A DNA stretch of 64,000 bases from Shumkonia mesophila (GTDB lineage Bacteria; Pseudomonadota; Alphaproteobacteria; Rhodospirillales; Shumkoniaceae). The first letter of the stretch is position 1. The number at the start of each line of letters is the position of its first letter. The translations under genes and the position numbers were made by a program. The stretch lies in NCBI RefSeq assembly GCF_026163695.1, contig NZ_JAOTID010000001.1, positions 703,121 to 767,120 of the forward strand. Direction: 5' to 3'. Positions 19,914 through 29,475 of this stretch are shown one piece after another. The notes under the pieces were generated by a model, which was not told the DNA's origin, searched no databases, and was given only the letters and a program-made list of their open reading frames with translations.

Positions 19914-20968
19914 GACGGCTTCTCTCTTCTTTCCGATGGAATGTTGCGGGCGAACCAGGCGGCGACGGGCGCCAGGTCCGGGTGGTCGAGGGCGCGTTCC
20001 AGAAGCCGCCATAGCCGGGGAATGTGGCCCAGGTAGCGGGGCTTGCCGTCGCGCAGGCAAAGCCGGGTGAAGATGCCGATCACCTTGGCGTGACGCTGCG
20101 CCGCAAGGACGGCGAAGGCGGCGTCGAAGGCCGGTCGGTCGAGGTCGGGAAAGGCGGCGGCATAGCGACGGCGCAGGGCGTCGACAAGCCCGGGGTCGAT
20201 GTCGCGCCGGGCGTCTTCCAGCAGCGACATCAGGTCATAGGCGGCCGGCCCCGCCAGGGCGTCCTGGAAGTCGAGCAGCCCGCAGGCGGCAACGCCGGGG
20301 CGCCCATCGAGCACCATCAGGTTGTCGACGTGGTAATCCCGGAGCACCAGGGTCGTCGGCTGGGCCCGCACCGCGGCGAAGGCCTCCAGCCAGGCCTGGC
20401 CATAGGCGTGGCGCACCGCCGCCGGGGTCGGCCGTCCCATGACGCTGGGCATGTACCAGTCGGTCAGCAGGAACGCCTCGGCCAGCAGGGTCTCGTCGTC
20501 GTAGGGTTTGAGCCCGGCCGGCACGGCGGCCCCGGGGGCCAGTCGGTGAAGGTGGACCAGGACGTCGACGGCCATCTCGTAAAGGGCCCGCTCGTTGCCG
20601 CCTGCCTGCGCGACGCCGGGGCTTCGCTCCGGCGAAGGCAGATCTCCGGCCAGGATGCGGGTGAAGGTGGCGTCCCCGAAATCCTCGATCAGCAGCAGGC
20701 CGGCGGCGGCGTCCTCGGCCAGGATGGCCGGCGCGCTGAGCCCGAGGGCATTGAGGTGCCGGGCCAGCCGGGCGAACGGTCGCACGTCCTCCTTCGGCGG
20801 CGGCGCGTCCATCAACAGGACCGGCTCGCCGTCCCGCCGCAGGCGTTCGTAGCGGCGGAACGAGGCATCGCCGGTCAGCGGCGTCCGGTCCGCCCTTTCC
20901 CAGCCGTGGGCGGCAAGAAAGGCGCGGATGACGGCTTCGCGACCGGTGGCGGGGACGGCGTCAGGCAA
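19892..20968 (-). CDS. amgK: N-acetylmuramate/N-acetylglucosamine anomeric kinase AmgK
   Basis: AmgK phosphorylates the anomeric hydroxyl of MurNAc or GlcNAc, feeding MurU. The 358-residue protein has the aminoglycoside-phosphotransferase fold: LTGDASFRRYERL at the N-terminus, VLLMDAPPPKEDVRPF, the catalytic loop LRDYHVDNLMVLDG and the metal site GLLDFQDALAGPAAYDLMSLL. It is often annotated only as an aminoglycoside phosphotransferase; the murU neighbour points to cell-wall recycling, not drug resistance. The start is a TTG at 20968 inside the end of tsaE. Confidence 0.86.
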   Translation of the reverse strand: MPDAVPATGREAVIRAFLAAHGWERADRTPLTGDASFRRYERLRRDGEPVLLMDAPPPKEDVRPFARLARHLNALGLSAPAILAEDAAAGLLLIEDFGDATFTRILAGDLPSPERSPGVAQAGGNERALYEMAVDVLVHLHRLAPGAAVPAGLKPYDDETLLAEAFLLTDWYMPSVMGRPTPAAVRHAYGQAWLEAFAAVRAQPTTLVLRDYHVDNLMVLDGRPGVAACGLLDFQDALAGPAAYDLMSLLEDARRDIDPGLVDALRRRYAAAFPDLDRPAFDAAFAVLAAQRHAKVIGIFTRLCLRDGKPRYLGHIPRLWRLLERALDHPDLAPVAAWFARNIPSERREKPSCPPVAA

Positions 20969-21449
20969 GGCCGGCCTCCTTCAGGCGGCGGGCCCAGCCA
21001 GCGCCGCCGGCCAGGCTTGCCCGCCGGGCGGTGGGTTCGTCGCCGGCAGCGAGCGCCACCTCCAGGCGGCCGGGCGGCAACAACGCGCCCAGACGGGCCG
21101 GCCATTCGATCAGCGAGATGCCGTCGGCGAAGGCTTCCTCGATGGCCAGCTCGTAGGCCTCCTCGGGGTCGGCCAGGCGAAAGAGGTCGAAATGATGGAT
21201 GGCGCCGCCGGGAAGGTCGTAGGACTGGACCAGGGTGAAGGTCGGGCTCGGCACCTCTTCCAGGCCATCGCCGCGGGCCCGGATGAAGGCGCGGGCGAAC
21301 ACCGTCTTGCCGGCCCCGAGATCGCCTTCAAGGGCGATCACGTCGCCCGGCCGGGCCGACTTCGCCAGGGCGGCGGCCAGGGCCTCGGTCGCCGCCTCGT
21401 CGGGCAGGTCCATGTGCAGCAGGCGGGGCGGGCGTTCGGCTGTGGACAT
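20961..21449 (-). CDS. tsaE: tRNA t6A biosynthesis ATPase TsaE
   Basis: TsaE supports TsaB/TsaD in making threonylcarbamoyladenosine at position 37 of ANN-decoding tRNAs. The 162 residues include Walker A GDLGAGKTVFARAFI (Lys48), then PSPTFTLVQSY and HHFDLFRLADPEE, all TsaE hallmarks. I chose the ATG at 21449, with GGAG 12 bases upstream; ATG 21461 is possible but its GGAG is directly adjacent. It lies between divL and amgK, an arrangement seen in other alphaproteobacteria. Confidence 0.9.
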   Translation of the reverse strand: MSTAERPPRLLHMDLPDEAATEALAAALAKSARPGDVIALEGDLGAGKTVFARAFIRARGDGLEEVPSPTFTLVQSYDLPGGAIHHFDLFRLADPEEAYELAIEEAFADGISLIEWPARLGALLPPGRLEVALAAGDEPTARRASLAGGAGWARRLKEAGLA

Positions 21450-21600
21450 CGGAAACGGCATCTCCGGACGGCAGCCGATCCCGGATCGGGCCCGGAATCG
21501 GACGGCGCCATTCTTACCCGGTCGACGGGCCGCTTTCCAAGCCCAATCGGCGGCATGCGGAAGGTGGATCGAAACCATCGGCCTCGCCCCGCGGGATCGC

Positions 21601-23805
21601 TCAGGTTCCGGCCTGGGTCGCCCCGGTGGGCAGCCGGCAGATCACGGTGGTTCCGCGGCCGGGGGCGGAGCGGATCTCGACCCGTCCGGCGTGCAGTTCG
21701 ACGAAGCGGGTGACCAGCGACAGGCCGAGGCCGGCGCCGCGGCCGTCGACCTCGGGGTCGGTGCCGTGGCCGAACGGCTGCACGGCGCGGCGGATCTGCT
21801 CCTCGCTCATGCCCGGGCCGGTGTCGCTGATCGAGATGACCACCTCGTCGTTGGCCTTCCGCGCGGTCAGGCCGACGCGGCCGCGGGCCGGGGCGAAGCG
21901 CACCGCGTTGCTCATCAGGTTGAAGAACACCTGGCGCAGCCGGCGCCCGTCGGCGACGATCCAGCCGATGTCGGGCGGGCAGTCGAATTCGACCTTGAGG
22001 CTCTTGAACCGCGAGCGCTCGCGGACCAGCTTCAGCGTCCCGGCGAGCAGGCCGTGGACGTCGACGGCGTCCAGTTCGAGCGACATGATGCCGGCCTCGA
22101 TGCTGGCGAGATCCAGGGTGTCGCTGACCACCGTCATCAGGTTCTGCGAGGTTTCGAGAATGCCCTGGCAGTATTCCTTCTGGCGGCGGTTGAGCTCGCC
22201 GAAATACTCCTCGGCCAGAATCTCGGCGAAACCGATCAGGGTGGTCAGCGGCGTGCGGATCTCGTAGGACACGTTGGCGATGAACGCCGATTTCAGCCGG
22301 TTGGCCTCGTCGAGCGCTTCGGCCCGCTGGCGCAACGCCGCCTCGACCTGGGCGCTGTCGGTGACGTTGAGGAAGCTGACCAGCACGGCGCCGTCGGGCA
22401 GCGGCACCGTGGCGTACTCGATGACGGCCCCGTCGGTCCGGGCGAGCCGCCCGCCGCCGGGCTCGCGCTTCATCAGCCGGGCCGCCGTGACGACGGGGCG
22501 GCTGCCGCCGGCGCTCTCCTCGAGGCGGGCGTTCATGCGGAGCGCGAAATCGGCGAGGTGAATGCCCTGGGCGATGGCCTTGCCGTCCAATTCCCACAGA
22601 TGGACGAAGGCGGGGTTGTTGAGCTTGAGCCGGCCGTCGCCGCCGAACACCGCGACCGCCTCGAACAGGTTGTCCAGGGTCTCGCGCTGCACCGCACTCA
22701 ATTCGTTGATCGAGCGTTCGAGGGACAGGCGCTCCGACAGATCCTCGTAGGCGAAGACCAGGCCGCCCGTCGGGTGCGGCGCGCAAACGCGGCGCACCGT
22801 GCGGCCGTCGGGCAGGTGCATGAGGCTGACCTCCGGCTGGGTCACCAGGCGGAACAGGGCGACCTGTTCCTCGCGGAAAGCCGGATAGTCGGGGACCTCG
22901 GGGAGCAGGCGGTGCTCCCTCAGGAGATCGAGCAACTGGCCCAGGCGCGGCCGGCCGGCCAGCGCGTGGTCGTCCAGGCGCCACAGCCGGGCGAAGGTCG
23001 CGTTGTGGAATTCCAGGCGGGCGTCCGGGCCGAACACGGCGATGCCCACCGGCAGGACGTCCAGGAGTTTCGCCCACCCCTCCGAGACCCGCCGCCCCTC
23101 GGTTCCGGCGTCGGCGGGCAAGGCGAAGGCCGCCGTTCCGCGGCCGGCGGCCAGGGAAACTTCGGTGATCTCCAGGGAAGGGGGCGATTCGGGGTCGGCG
23201 CCCTGGGCGCTCGCCGCCGGGTTGGCGAAGGCGATCTCGCGATCGGGCCCGCGCAGCCATACCGGGAACGGCAGCGCTTCGCACAGGGTTTTGAGACCTT
23301 CGGCATCGGCGACGGCGGGCGCGGCGGCGCGCGGGATGGGGCTGCCGGCGTCCCTGATCCACAGGACGTCGGCGGCGACGTCGCCGTTGGTGCTGAAGGC
23401 GCGCACGCCGCTTACCTGGACCTGGCGGTTCCTGCCGACGACCGGCAGCGCCATGCCAAAGCCGGTGCCGTCGCGGCGCAGGATTTCGACGGCCTGGGCC
23501 AGCCGGGCGGCGTCGTCGTCGGCAAAGCGGCCGAGCACCTCTTCGTAGCCGCTCTCCACGCCGCCGGCGAGATTGAGCAGCACGGCAAGCCGGCTGGAAA
23601 CCCTGACTGCGCCGCTCGCCGTCTCCCAGATCAGGAAACCGTCGGGCGAGGCGGCGACGACGTCCCAGGCAATGCGGGCGTCGGCCTCGCGGGCCTTGGC
23701 CTCGCGCCGCCGGCGCGACAGGCGCCGCCCCTGCCAGACAAGGATCGGCGCCACACAAGCGCCCAAGGCCGCCGCGCCGAGCGCGAAGACGATCCCGGCG
23801 TCCAT
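21601..23805 (-). CDS. divL: DivL-type PAS sensor (histidine-kinase-like) with tyrosine in the H-box
   Basis: This 734-residue protein has one N-terminal membrane helix (about residues 5-24), a basic stretch, three or four PAS-like regions (about 45-150, 175-235, 245-355, 375-480), then DHp and ATPase domains. The H-box reads NVSYEIRTPLTTLIG: the phosphorylatable histidine is replaced by Tyr514, confirmed by the codon TAC at 22266-22264. The N box (NLMSNAVRFAP, from 629), G1 (DTGPGM, 661-666) and G2 (GAGLGL, 690-695) are present. Caulobacter DivL has the same substitution (Tyr550), similar length and architecture, and signals to CckA in cell-cycle control. The location next to tsaE and amgK supports orthology. 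Its own kinase activity is doubtful. Confidence 0.87.
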   Translation of the reverse strand: MDAGIVFALGAAALGACVAPILVWQGRRLSRRRREAKAREADARIAWDVVAASPDGFLIWETASGAVRVSSRLAVLLNLAGGVESGYEEVLGRFADDDAARLAQAVEILRRDGTGFGMALPVVGRNRQVQVSGVRAFSTNGDVAADVLWIRDAGSPIPRAAAPAVADAEGLKTLCEALPFPVWLRGPDREIAFANPAASAQGADPESPPSLEITEVSLAAGRGTAAFALPADAGTEGRRVSEGWAKLLDVLPVGIAVFGPDARLEFHNATFARLWRLDDHALAGRPRLGQLLDLLREHRLLPEVPDYPAFREEQVALFRLVTQPEVSLMHLPDGRTVRRVCAPHPTGGLVFAYEDLSERLSLERSINELSAVQRETLDNLFEAVAVFGGDGRLKLNNPAFVHLWELDGKAIAQGIHLADFALRMNARLEESAGGSRPVVTAARLMKREPGGGRLARTDGAVIEYATVPLPDGAVLVSFLNVTDSAQVEAALRQRAEALDEANRLKSAFIANVSYEIRTPLTTLIGFAEILAEEYFGELNRRQKEYCQGILETSQNLMTVVSDTLDLASIEAGIMSLELDAVDVHGLLAGTLKLVRERSRFKSLKVEFDCPPDIGWIVADGRRLRQVFFNLMSNAVRFAPARGRVGLTARKANDEVVISISDTGPGMSEEQIRRAVQPFGHGTDPEVDGRGAGLGLSLVTRFVELHAGRVEIRSAPGRGTTVICRLPTGATQAGT

Positions 23806-23935
23806 CAGGGCGGGCTGACCGGGCGGCGCCCGGAACGAAGGGAAGGATCAATCGGCACGGGCGCGATCTTAGAGCATTCTCCCGCGTTATTGAATCCTTC
23901 TCGCGGCGTTCCTTTCGCGCCGCCCGCCGGTCGCG

Positions 23936-25333
<1,398 letters not shown>

Positions 25334-25409
25334 GGGGAATCACTCCAAACCTGTTGATCGCGCGAGCCGGCCCGTTCGCCGGGGACGGCGGGACGACGAG
25401 GGGATGAAG

Positions 25410-25439
25410 GTTATAAAGAAATCTTTATATGTTTTTCAA
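25410..25439 (-). promoter_or_regulatory. ahcY promoter with overlapping palindromic operator
   Basis: On the minus strand TTGAAA (25439-25434) and TATAAC (25415-25410) are separated by 18 bases, a good sigma-70-type promoter. The 8-bp inverted repeat TATAAAGA-N2-TCTTTATA (plus strand 25412-25429) overlaps the spacer and the -10 box, the position of a repressor operator. It stands out as AT-rich in a GC-rich genome. ArsR-family SahR repressors are known to control ahcY in proteobacteria; I recall no exact consensus, so the regulator is an inference. Confidence 0.65.
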
Positions 25440-25459
25440 GCGAAGAAGCGTGTCGGCGC

Positions 25460-27223
25460 TCAGGCCAACGCGTTGAAATCGTCGAGCAGGGCGGCGATGC
25501 GCCCGCTGTCCACCTGGTCCATGATGATGCGGGCCCGCTGGGTGGCGGCGTCGAGATCGAGCGCGCGGATGCGCTTCTTGACCCGCGGCACGTTGGCGGG
25601 CGCCATCGACAGGTTGCGAAAGCCGAGGCCGAGCAGCAGGGCGGTGAAGCGGGGGTCGCCCGCCATCTCGCCGCAGATGCTGACCGGGATGGCGGCCCGC
25701 ATGGCCGCTTCCGCCGCCCCTTGCATGAGGCGGAGCACGGCGGGGTGCAGCGGATCGAAAAGGGGCGCTACCTGTTCGTCGGCGCGGTCGGTGGCCAGCG
25801 TGTACATGATGAGGTCGTTGGTCCCGATGGCGAAGAAATCGCAGATGCGGCTCAGCGCGTCGGCGGCCAGCGCGGCGGCGGGCACCTCGATCATGACGCC
25901 GCAAGGGGGCAGCGGACGCGGGACCTTGATCCCCTCGCGCTTGAGCCGGCGGGCCACCCGCTCCAGCAGGGTGCGGGCCCGGCGGACCTCCGAGCAGGTC
26001 GTCACCATCGGCAGCAGGATGCGGATCGGTCCGTGCGCCGCGGCGCGCAGGATGGCCCGGAACTGGGCTTCCAGGATGTCGATCCTGGACAGCGACAGGC
26101 GGATGCCGCGCAAACCCAGGGGCGAGGCCACGCTTTGCCCGAAATTGCCGACCAGGGTGTCGGAAATCTTCTCGCCGCCGATGTCCAGCGTGCGGATGGT
26201 CACCGGCCGGCCGTTCATCGCCTCGACGATCCCGCGCAGGGCCTGATACTGGTCTTCCTCGCCGGGAATGTCGTCGCGGTTCATGAACATGAACTCGGTG
26301 CGCAGAAGGCCGATGCCGATGGCGCCCGACTGCTTGACCATGCCCATCTCGATGGGCAACTCGACGTTGGCCTGCAGCATGATGGCGGTGCCGTTGCGCG
26401 TCACGGCGGGCTGGCGGCGCAGGCGCACCAACAGGCGCTTTTCGGCGGTCCGCTCCTCGCGGCGCTTGGCGTAGACGGCCAGCGTGGCGGGCGTCGGGTT
26501 GACGACGATGTGGCCGCTCGTGCCGTCGATGACCAGGGTGTCGCCGGTGCGCACATACTTCAGCAGGTTGGACACGCCCAGCACGGTGGGGATCGAAAGC
26601 GCGCGGGCCATGATCGCGGTATGGCCCTCGGCGCCGCCCAGGACGGCGACGGCGCCGGCGATGCGGTGCGGCTGCAGCCGGGCGGTGTCGGCCGGGGTCA
26701 GTTCGCCACCGACCACGATGCTGCCCTTGGGCAGCCCCGAAACCGGCGTTTCCGGGGCCCGGGTCAGGTTGCGGATGAGGCGCGAGCCGACGTCGCGGAT
26801 GTCGGCGATGCGGGCCGTGATGTAGGCGTCGCCGATGGCCGCGAAGCTCTCGCCGATGGCGGCGACCTCGGCCTCGACGGCGGCCTCGGCGTTAAGCCGC
26901 CGGCCGGCGATCCGCGCCTCGACGCCGCGCACCAGGCGCGAGTCGGCCAGCATTTGCAGATAGGCGTCGAACAGCATGACGATTTCGTCGCTGGCCGAGC
27001 CGGGGATCTCGCGGGCCTTGTCCTGGAGCTTGCGGATCTGCCGGCGGGTTCTGGCGATGGCGTCGCGGAATCGGCCGCGCTCCGCCTCGACGTCGCGCGC
27101 CGCGATGCGGTAGTGGGGGATGCGGACGGCGCCGTCGTCGTGCACCCGGGCAACGCCGATGCCGATTCCCGAAGAGACCCCGAGCCCCTTGAGATGCTTC
27201 TCCTTGGATGTCTTTCCAGCCAT
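25460..27223 (-). CDS. ptsI: PTS phosphotransferase enzyme I
   Basis: EI transfers phosphate from phosphoenolpyruvate to HPr. The 587 residues show the active-site histidine in GGAEGHTAIMARALSIPTV (His201). The PEP-binding barrel has NRDDIPGEEDQY, RTLDIGGEK and SICGEMAGDP. It has no N-terminal GAF domain, so it is EI and not the PtsP (EI-Ntr) form. I chose ATG 27223 (MAGKTSKEKHLKG); upstream codons are arginine-rich and overlap ptsH. It follows ptsH by 20 bases and lies 126 bases upstream of ahcY. Confidence 0.93.
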   Translation of the reverse strand: MAGKTSKEKHLKGLGVSSGIGIGVARVHDDGAVRIPHYRIAARDVEAERGRFRDAIARTRRQIRKLQDKAREIPGSASDEIVMLFDAYLQMLADSRLVRGVEARIAGRRLNAEAAVEAEVAAIGESFAAIGDAYITARIADIRDVGSRLIRNLTRAPETPVSGLPKGSIVVGGELTPADTARLQPHRIAGAVAVLGGAEGHTAIMARALSIPTVLGVSNLLKYVRTGDTLVIDGTSGHIVVNPTPATLAVYAKRREERTAEKRLLVRLRRQPAVTRNGTAIMLQANVELPIEMGMVKQSGAIGIGLLRTEFMFMNRDDIPGEEDQYQALRGIVEAMNGRPVTIRTLDIGGEKISDTLVGNFGQSVASPLGLRGIRLSLSRIDILEAQFRAILRAAAHGPIRILLPMVTTCSEVRRARTLLERVARRLKREGIKVPRPLPPCGVMIEVPAAALAADALSRICDFFAIGTNDLIMYTLATDRADEQVAPLFDPLHPAVLRLMQGAAEAAMRAAIPVSICGEMAGDPRFTALLLGLGFRNLSMAPANVPRVKKRIRALDLDAATQRARIIMDQVDSGRIAALLDDFNALA

Positions 27224-27243
27224 CGTGGGCGACCCGGCGGCCC

Positions 27244-27549
27244 CTATTCCTCGAACTTGGCGTCGACCAGGCCGCACAGGGCGGCGGCGGCCTCGGCCGC
27301 CTCGGGCCCGCGGGTGGCGATGACGATCTCGCTGCCCGGTCCCGCCGCCAGCATCATCAGGCCCAGGATGGAATGGCCGGATACGGTCTGGCATCCCTTG
27401 GTCACGGTGACGTCGGCCTCGAAGCCGGCGACCAGCTTGACGAACTTGCTGGCGGCCCGGGCATGCAGGCCGCGCTCGTTGCGGATGACCACCGGATTGA
27501 CGATGAACGCCTCGTCCTGCGGGCCGGGGCTGAGCCGCCGGGGGGTCAT
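27244..27549 (-). CDS. ptsH: Phosphocarrier protein HPr
   Basis: HPr is a small phosphocarrier between EI and EIIA. The 101 residues contain the phosphorylated histidine in NERGLHARAASKF (His29) and the regulatory serine segment SGHSILGLMML (Ser60), the target of HPr kinase, whose gene is nearby. An N-terminal extension of about 15 residues precedes the core. The ATG overlaps the manX stop (ATGA). Confidence 0.93.
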   Translation of the reverse strand: MTPRRLSPGPQDEAFIVNPVVIRNERGLHARAASKFVKLVAGFEADVTVTKGCQTVSGHSILGLMMLAAGPGSEIVIATRGPEAAEAAAALCGLVDAKFEE

Positions 27550-27953
27550 GACTTTTCCTGGGTCAGCAACTGCGAGGCGATGTTGATGTACTTGCGCCCG
27601 GCTTCCTGGGCGCTGACCACCGCCTTGGTCAGCGGCTCGCTGGTGCGCACGCTGGCCAGCTTGATGAGCATCGGCAGATTGACGCCGGCGATCACCTCGA
27701 CGTGGGTCTTGTCCATGATCGAGATGGCGAGATTGGAGGGCGTGCCGCCGAACATGTCGGTCAGCACGACGACGCCTTCGCCCTCGTCGGCCTTCACCGC
27801 GCTTTCCATGATCTGGGCACGGCGCTCCTCCATGTCGTCGTCGGGGCCGATGCCGATCGCCGCGACATTGGTCTGCGGGCCAACGACATGTTCCAGCGCG
27901 GCCACCAGTTCTTCGGCCAGCCGACCGTGGGTCACGAGCACCATTCCGATCAT
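27546..27953 (-). CDS. manX: PTS EIIA component, mannose/fructose (ManX-like) family
   Basis: This 135-residue EIIA-Man-type domain accepts phosphate on His9 in MIGMVLVTHGRLAEELV. LTDMFGGTPSNLA and AGVNLPMLIKLAS are further family markers. No EIIB, EIIC or EIID genes occur here, so as in rhizobia and other alphaproteobacteria it is thought to regulate rather than transport sugar. ATG 27953 begins the conserved core. It is 41 bases after rapZ and overlaps ptsH. Confidence 0.9.
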   Translation of the reverse strand: MIGMVLVTHGRLAEELVAALEHVVGPQTNVAAIGIGPDDDMEERRAQIMESAVKADEGEGVVVLTDMFGGTPSNLAISIMDKTHVEVIAGVNLPMLIKLASVRTSEPLTKAVVSAQEAGRKYINIASQLLTQEKS

Positions 27954-27994
27954 GTGTCGAGCGGTCCTTGCATCCGAGTTGCCGTTCTTCCTTA

Positions 27995-28957
27995 TTACGC
28001 CTTGGCCGGAACGTCCAGTTTTCGATGAACGGCCGGCAGGTCCAGTTCCCGATGACTCAGGTGGACTCCGATTCCCTGCTCTTCCAGCCATTTCGCCAGG
28101 CGTTCGGCCACGAACACCGAACGGTGACGGCCGCCGGTACAGCCGATGGCGATCGTCAGATAGCTTTTTCCTTCCGCCGCGTAGCGCGGCAGCAGAGGCC
28201 CGAGAAGCCGGCAGAGATTCCCGAAGAAGCCGGCGAAGTCGGTGTCCCCGGTAATGAATTCGGCGACCGTGCCGTCGCGTCCGGTCAGCGGCCGCAACGC
28301 GGGATCATAATGGGGATTGGCCAGGAAACGCACGTCGAAAACGAGATCGGCCTCGCGCGGGATGCCCTGGCGGAAGGCGAACGAGGTGACGAACACCGAC
28401 AGCGCCGGCTTGTCGCCCAGGCCGAAATGCCCTTCGAGAAGGCGCTTGAGGTCGCCCAGCGGCAGGCGCGTGGTGTCGATGACGAGGTCGCTGGATTCGC
28501 GCGTCGGGGCCAAAAGCTGCCGCTCGTGGGCGATGCCGTCCTGGACCGGGCGGTCGACGGCCAGCGGGTGGCGGTGCCGGGTTTCGACGTAGCGGCGGCT
28601 CAGTTCGTCGTCGTCGCAGTCGAGGAACAGCACCTTGACCGAAAGGTTGGCGTCGGCCCGCAGCCGGCCGAGTTCGCGGGCGAAGGTTTCGGCGCCGAAG
28701 TCGCGCGTGCGGATATCGATTCCGATGGCCAGCGCGCCGTGGAACCCGGGGGCGTCCACGCTGCGCTGGCTCGGCAGCACGAGGTTGCCGAGAAGCGACA
28801 GGGGCAGGTTGTCGACCGCCTCGTAGCCGAGATCCTCCAGCGCCTTCAAGGCCGACGTCTTGCCGGCCCCCGACATGCCGGTGACCAGCAGCACCTCGCG
28901 CGTCTTGGCCCGATCGCGGGCGGGCGTCGCCCGACGGTCATCGACGGAAACGGGCAT
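27995..28957 (-). CDS. rapZ: RapZ-family RNase adapter / nucleotide-binding protein
   Basis: The 320-residue protein has Walker A VTGMSGAGKTSALKALEDLG (Lys33) and the C-terminal segment TIAIGCTGGRHRSVFVAERLA, which marks the RapZ (YvcJ/YhbJ) family. In E. coli RapZ directs small RNAs that control GlmS to RNase E; in alphaproteobacteria its role is less clear. It sits between hprK and the EIIA gene, as in many Gram-negative PTS clusters. Confidence 0.92.
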   Translation of the reverse strand: MPVSVDDRRATPARDRAKTREVLLVTGMSGAGKTSALKALEDLGYEAVDNLPLSLLGNLVLPSQRSVDAPGFHGALAIGIDIRTRDFGAETFARELGRLRADANLSVKVLFLDCDDDELSRRYVETRHRHPLAVDRPVQDGIAHERQLLAPTRESSDLVIDTTRLPLGDLKRLLEGHFGLGDKPALSVFVTSFAFRQGIPREADLVFDVRFLANPHYDPALRPLTGRDGTVAEFITGDTDFAGFFGNLCRLLGPLLPRYAAEGKSYLTIAIGCTGGRHRSVFVAERLAKWLEEQGIGVHLSHRELDLPAVHRKLDVPAKA

Positions 28958-28975
28958 GACCGGTCTTTCCCTGGA

Positions 28976-29410
28976 TCACGAAACCCACGATACCGACCCT
29001 TTCAGCGCCGCCACGGCGAAGCGTATCTTGGCGGCGGCCGACGGTTCGAACGGCCATACCCGCAACAGCGGCACGGCCACTCCCATATAATCACAGATGG
29101 CGGATTCGGGAACCCGTTCGACCTCGTCCCGCCCGACCATGTCGACGACAAGGCCGACCGCCGCCTCGGCCAGGTGCGCCATGCGCAGGATGCCGACGCC
29201 CCGGACTTCCAGGAGGCCGGCGATGGCGGCGGGGGCGCGGGCGATCAGGGCGCCGTCGCGCCGGGCGAGGTCCACCCGATCGTCGGCGACCAGGTGGCCG
29301 CCCTCATCGATGAGGCGCGCCGCCAGATCCGACTTGCCGCTTCCCGGCTCCCCGCGGATGAGCACGCCAAGGCCGTCCACCGCGACGCAGGAGGCATGAA
29401 CCTGTTCCAT
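28976..29410 (-). CDS. hprK: HPr kinase/phosphorylase, short alphaproteobacterial form
   Basis: HprK phosphorylates HPr on serine. Only 144 residues are present, corresponding to the C-terminal catalytic domain; Firmicutes enzymes are about 310. The P-loop IRGEPGSGKSDLAARLI (residues 20-27 core), the LVADDRVDL acidic motif and LLEVRGVGILRM signature are intact. Short forms of this kind are typical of alphaproteobacteria. It lies between chvG and rapZ, linking the two-component system to the phosphorelay. Confidence 0.92.
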   Translation of the reverse strand: MEQVHASCVAVDGLGVLIRGEPGSGKSDLAARLIDEGGHLVADDRVDLARRDGALIARAPAAIAGLLEVRGVGILRMAHLAEAAVGLVVDMVGRDEVERVPESAICDYMGVAVPLLRVWPFEPSAAAKIRFAVAALKGSVSWVS

Positions 29411-29475
29411 GGGGTCGCAGGGTGGAGCCGGCGCCGGGGCCTGTCAATCGTCTGGCGTGGCCTGGGCGGCCGCCG

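Noticed and set aside
25334..25409. SAH riboswitch in the ahcY leader
   Set aside because: The leader is GC-rich and about 70 bases long, but I could not match the conserved SAH-riboswitch core strings or pairing. The inverted repeat at the promoter explains regulation better.
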